In this document: positions 1 through 9,360 of the stretch, in pieces
How the letters are laid out: each line of letters starts with the position of its first letter
How positions within the stretch are numbered: the first letter of the stretch is position 1
Assembly (NCBI GenBank): GCA_903847155.1
Contig: CAINCU010000015.1
Span: 1-64,000 of the forward strand
DNA length: 64,000 nt
Direction: 5' to 3'
Origin: an uncultured Gallionellaceae bacterium
GTDB taxonomy: Bacteria > Pseudomonadota > Gammaproteobacteria > Burkholderiales > Gallionellaceae
Program-made: the position numbers and the translations under genes
The notes under the pieces: generated by a model
What the model was told of the DNA's origin: nothing
Seen by the model: only the letters and a program-made list of their open reading frames with translations
Database searches by the model: none

Positions 1-688
1 GCAGCTCCCCGACGAATCGGTTGTCATGCGGTAACCAACCCGCGCATATCAGACTGATCAACCGTCGGCATGCCGTCCGTTCTGCTACCCATACACTGAA
101 ACATGATTTTGAAAATTGACAGGTCAATACATATCAGGCCGTTTTTCGAGTTGACCCGGCATGGCGCGCAAGTTAAGGTGCGGGCTAATTCGATTCCACG
201 CATTTCGCGTGAGATGCAAAAGTATTGCGATGCTTCGAGCGATCAGAAGGACTGGAATCGGCCGATTGTGTTGAAAAACTCTTTTTTGGGTACCTTGAAA
301 AAAATTATAGCCTCATAGGGCGCTTCAAATATTTTCTACGCGGGTGGGTACCCTAGCCACGCTTAAACTCAACCATGCACCAATAAGCTACATCACTATG
401 TATAAGCAAGTGCGATTTACAGATGCTGCCGCAATTCGCAAAATTTCAGAGGGGTGCGAAAAAAGAGTTTTTCAACACAATCGGCCAGGAACGGACAGTC
501 AAAGATTTCATCTTTGCCACATTCTCTAAACAGCAGGATTAGCAAACTCCCTTGATTCATATAATTGGACGTAAAAGTGATCTCTGTTTGATGAAATGAG
601 TTTGTCAATTTTGTATAGCATCCAAAGCCTAACACTCTATCCGCCAGACAATCGGCAAAGACAAACAACAAGAATATCAGAGGCACTC
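1..688. other. Leading region without a supported gene
   Basis: No convincing gene is visible before the Aer-like receptor. Short open frames at 103-318 and 344-529 show no recognisable domain, lack good ribosome binding sites and overlap the inverted-repeat element at 260-486, so they are not called. A frame running in from the left edge stops at about 32-34 and could be the last few codons of an upstream gene, but it is too short to judge. Confidence 0.5.
260..486. mobile_element. 227-bp MITE-like element with perfect 28-bp inverted repeats
   Basis: Positions 260-287 and 459-486 are exact reverse complements over 28 bases, each arm beginning GGCCGATTGTGTTG at its outer end. The interior has no usable reading frame for a transposase. 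The layout is that of a non-autonomous insertion element or an internally deleted insertion sequence. No clear target-site duplication is seen in the flanks. The arm sequence resembles insertion sequence ends in general style, but I cannot assign a family. Confidence 0.7.
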
Positions 689-2317
689 ATGCGCAATAAC
701 CAACCTGTAACTGGACGCGAATATCCATTCCCTCAGGGTAAAACCGTTATTTCATATACCAACCTAAAAGGCCAGATCACTCGTGCCAACGATATTTTTA
801 TCGATTTGTCGGGTTTTGCCAAAGAAGAGTTGATCGGCCAACCGCACAACATAATTCGTCATCCCGATATGCCTCCAGAAGCATTTCGAGATCTATGGGA
901 TACCCTGAACAAAGGTCGTCCGTGGAGTGGCTTGGTAAAAAACCGTCGCAAAAACGGAGATCATTACTGGGTCAGGGCTTTCGCCTCTCCGCTCGCAGAT
1001 GGCTCAGGTTATGTATCGGTTCGCGTTGTCGCATCTCGTCAGGAAATTAGCGCAGCTGAAGCCCTTTATGCCGAAATGCGGAGAAATCCTGATATCCATT
1101 TGGAAGAGGGGCAGCTGGTTAGCAATAACTTGTTTGCCAGAATACTGCGCCCCATAACTCATTCAAATATTTCTACACGTTTATGGTTGTTGGCCGCCAA
1201 TGGGGGATTCTGGATTGTGGTGGCTATCGGAGCAGCATACTTTGAACTGAATAATTCGGCACTATTAGCTATCGGGGCTGGCGGCACGATTGCATTATTT
1301 ACACAGGCTTGGCTAGTAATTAATAAGTTGAAAAAAGGATTCACTGAATCAAAAGTTGCAGCCGAATCGATAGCTACAGGCGATTTGACCAGACCACTTC
1401 CAGCTGCGACTAAAGACGAATTTGGCGATCTCAATGCGGCACTTTCTGTTATGCGGAACAACTTGCATGAACTGATTGCCAGCGTCAGTGAAGGAATCCA
1501 TGAGCTTAATCTGACATCAGGTGATGTGTCAGCCACTGCGCATAGCAGCTCTCAGGTCAGCGAAATGCAGTCCGAGGCGGCATCTGGAATGGCAGCGGCT
1601 ATGGAGGAATTGTCGGTCTCGATCGATCAGGTCAGCGAGCATGCCAATGATGCTCACCAGGTTAGTCAAAGCTCTAGCGTACAAGCCGTCGAAGGGGGGC
1701 GCATCATTCATAGCGCTGCGACAGAGATGGAGAACATTGCGGCATCTGTAAATCACGTGGCGGGGAAAATCCGTGGATTGGAAGAATATTCAAAGCACAT
1801 TTCCGGTATCGCCAATTCCATCCGAGAAATCGCCGACCAGACCAATCTGCTTGCGCTGAATGCAGCCATTGAAGCGGCTCGTGCAGGTGAGCAAGGAAGG
1901 GGTTTCGCCGTTGTGGCCGATGAGGTGCGCAAGCTTGCAGAAAGAACCGCGACTGCAACGACTGAGATCAGCGGCATGATAGGCAAGATACAAGACGGAA
2001 CCAAAGAAGCTGTAAAAGAGATGGAAATTGGAGTGGTACGAGTTAATGAAGGTGTTGACCTTGCACGAAAGGCGGGAGATTCCGTCAGCGGTATTCGTGA
2101 GGCAGCAGAACATGCAGCACATGAAGTTGATGGCATTTCACAAGCAATACAGGAGCAATCATTAGCTGCACGTGACATAGCTCAGCGCATCGAGAAAATT
2201 GCACAAGGAACTGAAGACAATACGATCGCTGCTAGAAAAACGGCAGTGTCAGCTAATCAAATGGCAGGACTAAGCAAAAAACTAGATGAGTTGGCTACCC
2301 GATTTAAGATCGCGTAA
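689..2317 (+). CDS. aer: Aer-like aerotaxis/energy-taxis receptor (PAS-TM-HAMP-MCP)
   Basis: An inner-membrane chemoreceptor of about 542 residues that signals to CheA/CheW. The N-terminal PAS domain carries the Aer hallmark NIIRHPDMP followed by the [11 protein letters not shown] segment, which in the Aer family binds FAD and senses redox state or oxygen. There is no periplasmic domain. A hydrophobic hairpin follows at about residues 150-200, then a HAMP-like stretch, then the methyl-accepting region with the conserved tip around [20 protein letters not shown]. The frame is open from 596, but the ATG at 689 is preferred because AGAGG precedes it and the PAS domain follows directly. It lies alone, followed by a second receptor gene 77 bp downstream. 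Confidence 0.9.
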   Translation: MRNNQPVTGREYPFPQGKTVISYTNLKGQITRANDIFIDLSGFAKEELIGQPHNIIRHPDMPPEAFRDLWDTLNKGRPWSGLVKNRRKNGDHYWVRAFASPLADGSGYVSVRVVASRQEISAAEALYAEMRRNPDIHLEEGQLVSNNLFARILRPITHSNISTRLWLLAANGGFWIVVAIGAAYFELNNSALLAIGAGGTIALFTQAWLVINKLKKGFTESKVAAESIATGDLTRPLPAATKDEFGDLNAALSVMRNNLHELIASVSEGIHELNLTSGDVSATAHSSSQVSEMQSEAASGMAAAMEELSVSIDQVSEHANDAHQVSQSSSVQAVEGGRIIHSAATEMENIAASVNHVAGKIRGLEEYSKHISGIANSIREIADQTNLLALNAAIEAARAGEQGRGFAVVADEVRKLAERTATATTEISGMIGKIQDGTKEAVKEMEIGVVRVNEGVDLARKAGDSVSGIREAAEHAAHEVDGISQAIQEQSLAARDIAQRIEKIAQGTEDNTIAARKTAVSANQMAGLSKKLDELATRFKIA

Positions 2318-2393
2318 CTGCCCATTCTGCTCTTATTGGAGTTTCATAATGAACACGTTCCGCATTGAGATTGTTAATTTTTAGGCCAGTCTT

Positions 2394-4034
2394 ATGAAAA
2401 AGATTACTAATTATATTGGTGTGCCTTTGCTCATCGCGCTTATTGTGAATAGTGTCGTGTTTATAGTTTCGAAGCTTCTTTTTCAATTCACAGGAGTGGT
2501 TGAGGCGTTTGTGCTAATTAGTGTCTGTTCATTCCTTTCTATCCTGATTTTCATTAGTTTTACATCGACCCAGTTGCGAAGAATTGCGGCCAATAATCAG
2601 CGCAATATTGGGATGGAACATCCTGTGTATGGCGAGTTAGTCAGAACAACAACAAAAGAGGCTGAAGCTCGCTATATCAAAGTTATAGATACTATTTCTG
2701 AAACAGTTGAGAAAAATACGCTTTCGTTAGCGGCAACTTCACATCGAATTGATCAGTTGAAAAAAAACACTCATCTTGCAACGCTAAAGTCCGAGGAAAT
2801 TACCAAGGCGGCAGAAACTATTCTATTAACCTCAAGCCGTTCTTCTGAAAATACGATTAACGCTGCCCAATTCGCGATGCAAACCAAGGAATACAGCATT
2901 CAAGGAAGAAATGCTGTTCAACAGGCGATAGATGACTTAAATCACATGCGGAGTCGTACAAATGAAACTTCAGGATTGGTTTCGCGACTAACAGATAGCT
3001 CAAGGAATATCCAAGAAATAACAACGGTCATCGAAGCCATTGCTAAGCAAATAAATCTGTTAGCGTTAAATGCTGCAATTGAAGCGGCAAGGGCGGGTGA
3101 ATACGGGCGCGGATTTGCAGTGGTGGCTGACGAGGTAAGAAAACTGGCAGAGAAAACATCAGCTGCTACGGGAGAAATAGGTGGAATGGTTAACGTGATT
3201 GGTGAGGAAACCATAGCTGCAGCCAATACCATGTCTTCGCTGGCAGATGAAGTCGAGCATGGGGTCGGCAGCATTGGCAAAGTTGGCATTCAGTTGGAGG
3301 GCATTCTGCAGCATGCTTCGGCACTTGAGGGGCAAGTGCGTGAGATTGCCAAAGGAGCAGAAGACAATCACTTGCAAGTCGACCAGATTACGGCTGCCAT
3401 TAGCACGATTCACAACGAACTGTTGGAAATTGAAGATGAGATTAAGGGGGTGTCAGAAGACGCTATGATGCTTTCTGATTTGAGCGAGGGGATTTATGAA
3501 TCCCTGGAACAAATTAATCTCGATACGATGCACAATCGTTTTTCCAAGGTTGCGCGCGATGCGGCAGACCAAATCGAGCATGTGTTTGATCAAGCAATTC
3601 AATCACGGCAAATCAGCATAGAAGACTTATTTGACCGACAGTATCAACTGTTGCCAAACACGAATCCAAAGAAGTACACAACTAGGTTTGATAAATTTAC
3701 AGATAAAGCGCTTCCTGCAATTCAGGAAAAAGTCTTAAAAGAAAATCCGGAAATAGTCTTTGCTGCTGCTACAGACTCAAACGGCTATATTCCAACTCAC
3801 AATCTGAAGTTTGCTAAACCTTTAACTGGCAACCTTGAGGCTGACATAGTCAACAATCGAACTAAGCGTCTATTCAATGATCGTACTGGCTCGCGTTGTG
3901 GGAGCCACACAAAGAAGATGTTGGTTCAAACATATAAGCGAGATACTGGTGAAATCATGCACGATCTTTCCGTTCCCATCATGGTGCGAGGAAAACATTG
4001 GGGGGGATTCCGCATGGGATATAGGGCCGCTTAG
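2394..4034 (+). CDS. Methyl-accepting chemotaxis protein with C-terminal sensor-like domain
   Basis: A chemoreceptor of 546 residues with unusual order. Two N-terminal membrane segments (about 9-29 and 36-57) are joined by almost no periplasmic loop. The cytoplasmic signalling domain comes next, with its tip at [20 protein letters not shown] near residue 225. A further ~140-residue domain follows from about 400 to the end, containing [15 protein letters not shown] and WGGFRMGY motifs. That tail resembles PAS/Cache-type folds placed after the signalling domain in some proteobacterial receptors, so sensing is probably cytoplasmic. The ligand is unknown. The start follows TTTTTAGGCCAGTCTT with no strong Shine-Dalgarno sequence. 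Confidence 0.85.
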   Translation: MKKITNYIGVPLLIALIVNSVVFIVSKLLFQFTGVVEAFVLISVCSFLSILIFISFTSTQLRRIAANNQRNIGMEHPVYGELVRTTTKEAEARYIKVIDTISETVEKNTLSLAATSHRIDQLKKNTHLATLKSEEITKAAETILLTSSRSSENTINAAQFAMQTKEYSIQGRNAVQQAIDDLNHMRSRTNETSGLVSRLTDSSRNIQEITTVIEAIAKQINLLALNAAIEAARAGEYGRGFAVVADEVRKLAEKTSAATGEIGGMVNVIGEETIAAANTMSSLADEVEHGVGSIGKVGIQLEGILQHASALEGQVREIAKGAEDNHLQVDQITAAISTIHNELLEIEDEIKGVSEDAMMLSDLSEGIYESLEQINLDTMHNRFSKVARDAADQIEHVFDQAIQSRQISIEDLFDRQYQLLPNTNPKKYTTRFDKFTDKALPAIQEKVLKENPEIVFAAATDSNGYIPTHNLKFAKPLTGNLEADIVNNRTKRLFNDRTGSRCGSHTKKMLVQTYKRDTGEIMHDLSVPIMVRGKHWGGFRMGYRAA

Positions 4035-4180
4035 AGTTGCTAGAGATCAGGCTATTTTAGGTTAAGGCCGCATTCTCGAATTCGACTTTCTGGAAAGCTC
4101 AATGTCTCTTATGGGTTAAGAAGCGACACCAGCGGGTATCTTGCATTACGACATTTTCAAACATACCCACTACCCCGCAA

Positions 4181-4243
4181 CGCCCGTCAATTGGCAATCC
4201 ACAAACAACGCCATCTGGAGATGGCCGTCTTTTCTGGCTTGCG
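4181..4243 (+). repeat. Dispersed ~62-bp repeat, copy A
   Basis: It begins GCCCGTCAATTGGC and ends GTCTTTTCTGGCTTGCG. It matches copies at 22984-23045, 39450-39510 and, inverted, 59732-59793. It lies between convergent genes (receptor and cysK). Confidence 0.7.
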
Positions 4244-4268
4244 AAGCAGGTGATACTGCGAAATCACT

Positions 4269-5243
4269 TCAAATCGCAATCCCCGATGCGTCGAACAATC
4301 CTTCAAACAAAATCGAGCTGAGATAGCGCTCACCCGAATCCGGCAGGATGACGACGATGGTCTTGCCCGCGTTCTCCGGCTTGTGCGCGAGACGCACGGC
4401 GACGGCCACCGCCGCGCCGCTGGAGATGCCGGAGATGATGCCTTCTTCGTGTGCCAGACGGCGCGCGAACAGCACGGCATCTTCGTTACTCACTTGCTCG
4501 ATGTCATCCACCAGCGACAAGTCCAGCGCACCGGGCACAAAGCCTGCGCCTATGCCTTGGATTTTGTGCGGACCGGGTTTGAGTTCCTGCCCCGCGCGTT
4601 TTTGCGTGAGGATGGGACTGGCGGTGGGTTCCACCGCGACCGACTTGATGGCTTTGCCGCGCGTGTTTTTCAGATAGCGCGTGACGCCGGTGATGGTGCC
4701 GCCGGTGCCCACGCCGGAGATGAAAATATCGACGCTGCCGTCGGTGTCGTGCCAGATTTCCGGGCCGGTGGTGGCTTCGTGGATGGCGGGATTGGCGGGA
4801 TTTTCGAACTGTTGCAGCAGCACATATTTCGGGTCGGAGTCGGCAATCTCCTGCGCCTTGGCCACCGCGCCGCTCATGCCTTTCGCGCCTTCGGTCAACA
4901 CCAGTTTCGCACCGTAAGCGACCAGCAATTTGCGCCGTTCGATGCTCATCGTCTCAGGCATGGTCAGCGTGAGCGGAATGCCGCGCGCCGCCGCGACGAA
5001 AGCCAGCGCGATGCCGGTGTTGCCGCTGGTGGGTTCGACGATCTCTTTGCCCGGCCCCAACAGGCCGCGCTTCTCGGCATCGTCTATCATCGCCACGCCG
5101 ATCCTATCCTTCACCGAGTACGCCGGATTGCGGCCTTCGATCTTGGCGAGAATGATCGCCTGTGCGCCATCGCCGATACGGTTGAGTTTGACGAGCGGTG
5201 TGTGGCCGACGGACAGCGAGTTATCTGCGAACTGATTGGACAT
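4269..5243 (-). CDS. cysK: Cysteine synthase A (O-acetylserine sulfhydrylase)
   Basis: A cytosolic PLP enzyme that makes L-cysteine from O-acetylserine and sulfide. The 324-residue product matches CysK end to end. It shows [17 protein letters not shown] at the start, the PLP lysine in YSVKDR (about K45), the substrate loop [10 protein letters not shown], the phosphate-binding GVGTGGT and the C-terminal [11 protein letters not shown]. The active-site details are CysK rather than CysM, although betaproteobacteria often carry a cysM at this chromosomal position. It is the last gene of the long minus-strand block and is separated from the ComEA-like gene by a terminator, so it probably has its own promoter. 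Confidence 0.95.
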   Translation of the reverse strand: MSNQFADNSLSVGHTPLVKLNRIGDGAQAIILAKIEGRNPAYSVKDRIGVAMIDDAEKRGLLGPGKEIVEPTSGNTGIALAFVAAARGIPLTLTMPETMSIERRKLLVAYGAKLVLTEGAKGMSGAVAKAQEIADSDPKYVLLQQFENPANPAIHEATTGPEIWHDTDGSVDIFISGVGTGGTITGVTRYLKNTRGKAIKSVAVEPTASPILTQKRAGQELKPGPHKIQGIGAGFVPGALDLSLVDDIEQVSNEDAVLFARRLAHEEGIISGISSGAAVAVAVRLAHKPENAGKTIVVILPDSGERYLSSILFEGLFDASGIAI

Positions 5244-5360
5244 GCTTATCTCCTAAATTTTGATTCACAATGGTGGCAGTTTAGCGGACTACTTGCCGAC
5301 CTCAAACTAACCCGTTGTCATAAGCAACTCACCAATGGTAATAACGAGCGTCAAAATAAA

Positions 5361-5390
5361 AAACCCGCCGAAAATTTCTCGGCGGGTTGT
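5361..5390 (-). terminator. Rho-independent terminator after the ComEA-like gene
   Basis: Stem CCCGCCGA (5364-5371) pairs with TCGGCGGG (5379-5386) around a 7-base loop. On the minus strand the stem is followed by a T-rich run, ideal for ending transcripts from 5407-5874. Confidence 0.85.
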
Positions 5391-5406
5391 TGTTTGAAGC
5401 TGCGTC

Positions 5407-5874
5407 TTATTTCTTGGCGCCTTCTGGTTTTTCTGGCTTGGCTGGTTTTTCTGGCTTGGCTGGTTTTTCTGGCTTGGCTGGTTTCTCGGCCTTCTCAGCT
5501 TTCTTGTCGGCCTTTGCAGCTTTTTTGGCCTCTTTGGCGGCTTTCTTGTCAGCCTTCTTATCTTCCTTGGTCATCTTGTTATCGGCTTTGTTTGACTTCT
5601 CTTCCTTATTCACGGTACTAGCACCGCTTACAGTCAACTCGGAACGCATTTTCGCCACAGTCTTGTCGCCAAAACCTTTGACGTTCTTCAGGTCATCCAC
5701 GCTCTTGAATTGACCATTCTTGGTGCGATAGTCGATGATCGCTTGAGCCTTGGCCGGACCGATGCCTTTGACCGCATCCAATTCATCCTTGGTGGCGGTA
5801 TTCAGGTTGACGGCGGCAAATGCCATATTCACAAACGCGAAAAACAAAACCAACAACGATAGAATCTTCTTCAT
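5407..5874 (-). CDS. Secreted ComEA-like helix-hairpin-helix protein with Lys/Ala/Pro-rich tail
   Basis: A small exported DNA-binding-type protein of 155 residues. A signal peptide (MKKILSLLVLFFAFVNMAFA) precedes two helix-hairpin-helix motifs with VKGIGPAKA and VKGFGDKT, the ComEA-type fold used in DNA uptake. After about residue 85 the protein becomes an extremely basic Lys/Ala-rich tail and ends in three PEKPAK units encoded by 18-bp direct repeats (about 5423-5476). The start at 5874 is chosen because it follows AAAGGAAAA and opens the signal peptide; the frame itself runs on to 5925. The charged tail is not part of the usual ComEA domain and may add DNA or surface binding. Confidence 0.85.
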   Translation of the reverse strand: MKKILSLLVLFFAFVNMAFAAVNLNTATKDELDAVKGIGPAKAQAIIDYRTKNGQFKSVDDLKNVKGFGDKTVAKMRSELTVSGASTVNKEEKSNKADNKMTKEDKKADKKAAKEAKKAAKADKKAEKAEKPAKPEKPAKPEKPAKPEKPEGAKK

Positions 5875-5935
5875 AGCTTTTCCTTTCACAAAATAAAACA
5901 ACTGATGTCGCGGACTCACACTCACTCCCTGTTTA

Positions 5936-6076
5936 GGTCACCTCTATAAATCCAAACTTCGTCGCAATACTGCGTTGCTCACAAAAAATTACTCCTTACA
6001 TATTCCATATATGCCGCGTCGTAATTTTTTGCTCGCGCCTTGTCTTGCTTAGAACTTTGAATTTTTAGAGGCGACC
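5936..6076. mobile_element. MITE-like element with ~20-bp inverted ends, copy 1
   Basis: The left end GGTCACCTCTATAAATCCAA and the reverse complement of the right end GGTCGCCTCTAAAAATTCAA form imperfect terminal inverted repeats. The interior (TTCTAAGCAAGACAAGGCGC, GTAAGGAGTAATTTTTTG, GCAACGCAGTATTGCGAC) matches the second copy at 46099-46287. It has no coding capacity. The right end lies one base before the hldD stop codon. Confidence 0.8.
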
Positions 6077-6077
6077 G

Positions 6078-7073
6078 TTACTTCTCCAGCATGTAATTCA
6101 CATAGCGCGCCGTGCCCTGCTCTACTGTCAGGAACGGCTCCGCATAACCGACCTCGCGCATGGCCGCCATATCGGCCTGGGTGTAACTTTGATACTTGCC
6201 GCGCAAAGCATCCGGGAAGGCGATGTAGCGGATAATCTGTTGCTGCAGCATCTGCTCCAGCGTCAGCACGCTTTCGCCCTTGTCCGCACGCAAGGTGTTG
6301 ATGGTAGCCACGGCCACGTCGTTGAAGCTTTGCGAGTTGCCGGTGCCGAGATTGAAGATGCCGGATTTATTCGGATGGTCGAGAAAATACATATTGACCT
6401 TGACCACGTCCTCAATCGAAACGAAATCGCGCAACTGGCCGCCGTTGGCATAACCGTCGCAACCCTCGAACAGTTTTACGAAACCGTCGGCACGATATTG
6501 ATGGAAGAAGTGGTACGCCACCGAAGCCATGCGCCCCTTGTGTTGCTCGCGTTTTCCGTAAACGTTGAAGTAGCGGAAGCCGACGATCTGCGAGGAACGA
6601 TCCGCCCAGCGGCGGCGTACCACCTGGTCGAACAGGAATTTGGAATAGGCATAAACGTTCAGCGGCGATTCAAACTCGCGGCTTTCCTTGAACACACCGC
6701 CACCACCATATACCGAAGCGGAGGAAGCATACAGGAAAGGCACTTCCTCGTTCTGGCAGTGGTTCAAAATCTCCAGCGAGTAACGATAGTTGTTTTCCAT
6801 CATGTAGCGCCCGTCTTTTTCCATGGTGTCGGAACACGCGCCCTCGTGCAGTACCGCCGTCAGGATGCCGTCGAATGAACCTTCTTGCAGTTTGGCGATG
6901 AAGTCTTGCTTGTCCATGTAATCGGCGATATCGCAATCGGTGAGATTCCTGAACTTGTCTGTATTGTTCTTCAGATTGTCGACCGCGATGATGTTGGTCT
7001 CGCCGCGCTCGTTCAGCGCCTTGACCAGATTCGAACCGATGAAACCTGCTGCTCCAGTGACTACGTAGTACAT
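6078..7073 (-). CDS. hldD: ADP-L-glycero-D-manno-heptose 6-epimerase
   Basis: Converts ADP-D-glycero- to ADP-L-glycero-D-manno-heptose for the LPS inner core. It is an extended SDR enzyme of 331 residues with the NAD(P)-binding motif [11 protein letters not shown] at the N-terminus, the family's DNLKNN segment, the SSASVYG active-site stretch and the catalytic YAYSK. The start is set at the ATG at 7073, which follows GGAGAAAT; an in-frame TTG at 7085 lies on top of this ribosome binding site. It belongs with hldA upstream, from which it is separated by the toxin-antitoxin pair. Confidence 0.95.
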   Translation of the reverse strand: MYYVVTGAAGFIGSNLVKALNERGETNIIAVDNLKNNTDKFRNLTDCDIADYMDKQDFIAKLQEGSFDGILTAVLHEGACSDTMEKDGRYMMENNYRYSLEILNHCQNEEVPFLYASSASVYGGGGVFKESREFESPLNVYAYSKFLFDQVVRRRWADRSSQIVGFRYFNVYGKREQHKGRMASVAYHFFHQYRADGFVKLFEGCDGYANGGQLRDFVSIEDVVKVNMYFLDHPNKSGIFNLGTGNSQSFNDVAVATINTLRADKGESVLTLEQMLQQQIIRYIAFPDALRGKYQSYTQADMAAMREVGYAEPFLTVEQGTARYVNYMLEK

Positions 7074-7103
7074 ATATTTCTCCAAATATTAGGTGAGGTC
7101 TGA

Positions 7104-7331
7104 TTAAGCGGCAGCATATCGTCTAACGTCGATTTCAACGCCGCCTTTTGCCGCTTGGTCAGCTTGCAGTAATAACGAACGGGTGACCTTTGCATCGTGA
7201 TACACCTCGCCACAGTTTTCGCAAATTTCTGCCGGGACTCTTTTGAACACCATTGTGCTTCCTTCACGTTCAAGCGTGATACTGGCAATTCCCGCGTGTG
7301 TGTTTCCGTGTTTACAAATAGGGCATTTCAT
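7104..7331 (-). CDS. YgiT/MqsA-type zinc-finger antitoxin (no HTH)
   Basis: A 75-residue protein with two CxxC pairs (CPIC near the start and CENC at about residue 37), the YgiT-type zinc finger found in MqsA-like antitoxins. It ends soon after the finger, so the C-terminal helix-turn-helix DNA-binding domain of full MqsA is missing. ATG at 7331 is chosen because GGAGGCAAAA precedes it. It overlaps the upstream DUF4258 gene by an ATGA-type junction, the usual sign of a coupled toxin-antitoxin operon with the toxin first. Confidence 0.8.
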   Translation of the reverse strand: MKCPICKHGNTHAGIASITLEREGSTMVFKRVPAEICENCGEVYHDAKVTRSLLLQADQAAKGGVEIDVRRYAAA

Positions 7332-7606
7332 TTTTGCCTCCTTGTCTTCAAGTCTTCGCACCAGATCTTTAGGTCGGGTTCATAGACCGTAATGATGATT
7401 CTCGTGTCTTCCTCGACATCATCTGCATAGACCACATGCACTGCTTTATTTCCTGCATATCCAAGTAACAATGCGCTTGAAAACGGCGCGTCATTTGGAT
7501 AGCTTTCAATGATGATTCCGTCGGCAACTGCATGCTCGACTTCTTCTTCCGATTTGCAGCGTTCGTGCATTCGTTTCACTGCGTGTTGTCTGTAAGTGAG
7601 CTTCAT
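7328..7606 (-). CDS. DUF4258 family putative toxin
   Basis: A 92-residue protein with the DUF4258 pattern: an N-terminal YRQHAVKRMHERC segment, a central acidic region, and a C-terminal TRIIITVYEPDLKIW strand. Members are small RelE-like proteins commonly paired with YgiT zinc-finger partners, and this is the order here (toxin, then antitoxin with a 4-base overlap). Toxicity is inferred from pairing and family, not shown. The pair interrupts the hldA-hldD heptose operon, which suggests later insertion. Confidence 0.75.
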   Translation of the reverse strand: MKLTYRQHAVKRMHERCKSEEEVEHAVADGIIIESYPNDAPFSSALLLGYAGNKAVHVVYADDVEEDTRIIITVYEPDLKIWCEDLKTRRQK

Positions 7607-7696
7607 GGGCTTTCGAGTTTAAGCCGTTTCCATCGCCGCTTGCAAATTTACAAAGAACGCAATCACATGAGGAATTGAAGTGGGTTTTGAATTTAC

Positions 7697-7724
7697 TCAA
7701 TCCCCAATCCCCGCTCCTCAATCC
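7697..7724. repeat. Four consecutive heptamers overlapping the hldA stop codon
   Basis: On the plus strand the units are TCAATCC, CCAATCC, CCGCTCC and TCAATCC. The last unit supplies the hldA stop codon (TGA on the minus strand). A related heptamer run lies inside aroA at 13827-13853. Confidence 0.6.
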
Positions 7725-8662
7725 TGATTCTTCATATCCTGAATAATTTCATCACGGCTCACCACCGCCGTGCCCAGCTTGCCCACTACCACGCCCGCCG
7801 CGCGGTTGGCGATGTGTACTGCTTCGCCCATGTCCGCGCCGCTCGCCAGCATCACCGCCAGCGTGGCAATGACGGTATCGCCCGCTCCGCTCACGTCGAA
7901 CACTTCGCGTGCATGCGTTGGTTCGTGCAACACATCCTGTTCGCGGAATAATGACATACCTTCTTCGCTGCGTGTAACCAGCAGCGCATCTAGTTTCAAT
8001 TCGGCGCGCAGTTTCTGTGCCTTGGCATTCAGTTCTGCTTCGTTCTTCCAGTTGCCCGCCACTTCGCGGAATTCGCTGCGATTTGGCGTGAGCAGGGTCG
8101 CGCCACTATAGCGCGCATAGTCGTCGCCTTTGGGATCAACCAGCACCGGTTTGCCTGCAGCACGCGCCAGACGGATCATCTCGGCGATATGCGCCAGTCC
8201 GCCCTTGCCGTAATCGGACAGCAACACCACATCGCAGAACGGCAATTTTTCTTTGAAGTCGGCCAGTTTGGCTTGCAATACTTCATGGCTGGGCGGTGTC
8301 TCGAAATCGATGCGCAGCAGTTGTTGCTGGCGCGCGATGGCGCGCAGCTTGACGATGGTAGAGATGCTGGCATCGCGATGCAACAAGGCTTCCACGCCGC
8401 CCTGTTCAGTCAGTAAACGTTGCAGGCAATCGCCCGCCTCGTCTGCGCCGACCACCGACAATAAGGTGCAATGCGCACCCAGCGAGGCGATGTTGCGCGC
8501 CACATTGGCCGCGCCGCCGGGACGCTCTTCCACTTTGCTGACTTTCAGCACCGGCACCGGTGCTTCCGGCGAAATGCGCGTGACATCGCCGAACCAGTAG
8601 CGATCCAGCATCACATCGCCCACCACCAATATTCTTGCTTTCTCAAATGATGGCAGCTTCAT
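7718..8662 (-). CDS. hldA: D-glycero-beta-D-manno-heptose-7-phosphate kinase
   Basis: Phosphorylates heptose-7-phosphate at C1 on the way to ADP-heptose for LPS core. The 314-residue product is a pfkB-family kinase with [13 protein letters not shown] at the N-terminus, [13 protein letters not shown], and the ATP/anion-hole signature DVSGAGDTV near residue 260. It is the kinase domain only (RfaE1); the adenylyltransferase half of E. coli HldE is absent and must be encoded elsewhere. Its start overlaps the pyrF stop by ATGA (8659-8662), so the two are translationally coupled. Confidence 0.93.
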   Translation of the reverse strand: MKLPSFEKARILVVGDVMLDRYWFGDVTRISPEAPVPVLKVSKVEERPGGAANVARNIASLGAHCTLLSVVGADEAGDCLQRLLTEQGGVEALLHRDASISTIVKLRAIARQQQLLRIDFETPPSHEVLQAKLADFKEKLPFCDVVLLSDYGKGGLAHIAEMIRLARAAGKPVLVDPKGDDYARYSGATLLTPNRSEFREVAGNWKNEAELNAKAQKLRAELKLDALLVTRSEEGMSLFREQDVLHEPTHAREVFDVSGAGDTVIATLAVMLASGADMGEAVHIANRAAGVVVGKLGTAVVSRDEIIQDMKNQD

Positions 8663-9360
8663 GCCATGTCTCCTGTTTCCTTAATGATTTCTTGCAAAGC
8701 TAGTAATGGATCGGCTGCTTGCGTGATCGGCCTGCCGATCACCAGATAGCTGGAACCCGCTTGCAGCGCCGCACGCGGCGTCATGATGCGTGACTGATCG
8801 TTTGCTGCCGCATTGGCCGGACGGATGCCTGGCGTGACCAGACAAAATTCCTTGCCGCATTGCTGGCGCAGAGTAGGCGCTTCCTGCGCGGAACACACCA
8901 CACCGTCCAGACCGCTGTCGTGCGCCAGTTGCGCAAGGCGTGACACCATCTGCGCCGGGCTGTCGTTGATGCCGATGCCACGCAAATCTTCCTGCGCCAT
9001 GCTGGTGAGCACAGTCACCGCAATCAATTTTGGGCGTCGTTCGTTATTCGCCAATGCCTCGCGCGCCGCATCCAGCATGCGTTTGCCGCCCAGCGCATGC
9101 ACATTCACCATCCACACGCCGAGCGCTGCTGCGGCTTTGCAGGCTTGCGCCGTGGTGTTGGGAATGTCGTGAAACTTGAGGTCGAGAAATACTTCGAAGC
9201 CGCGCTGTTGCAACTGCTCGACCAACTGAGGCCCGGCGGCAGTGAATAATTCCTTGCCCACTTTGAGGCGGCACAGCGACGGCTCTAGCCGTTGCACCAA
9301 CGCCAGCGCAGGCGCGGCTTGCGGGTAGTCGAGGGCAACGATGATTTTGCGATCGTTCAT
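8659..9360 (-). CDS. pyrF: Orotidine 5'-phosphate decarboxylase
   Basis: Last step of UMP synthesis. The 233-residue protein begins [13 protein letters not shown], has the catalytic [10 protein letters not shown] signature near residue 60 and the phosphate-binding VTPGIRP plus GRPIT segments. The true start is the ATG at 9360, which overlaps the lapB stop (9357-9359); the frame is open further upstream but that part is lapB read out of frame. Its place between lapB and hldA is conserved in betaproteobacteria. Confidence 0.95.
   Translation of the reverse strand: MNDRKIIVALDYPQAAPALALVQRLEPSLCRLKVGKELFTAAGPQLVEQLQQRGFEVFLDLKFHDIPNTTAQACKAAAALGVWMVNVHALGGKRMLDAAREALANNERRPKLIAVTVLTSMAQEDLRGIGINDSPAQMVSRLAQLAHDSGLDGVVCSAQEAPTLRQQCGKEFCLVTPGIRPANAAANDQSRIMTPRAALQAGSSYLVIGRPITQAADPLLALQEIIKETGDMA

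Noticed and set aside
103-529. Two short ORFs (71 and 61 codons) at the left end as genes
   Set aside because: No recognisable domain or good ribosome binding site, and both overlap the 227-bp inverted-repeat element.
4383-5621. 412-codon plus-strand ORF opposite cysK and the ComEA-like gene
   Set aside because: Antisense to two well-supported genes and without any domain.
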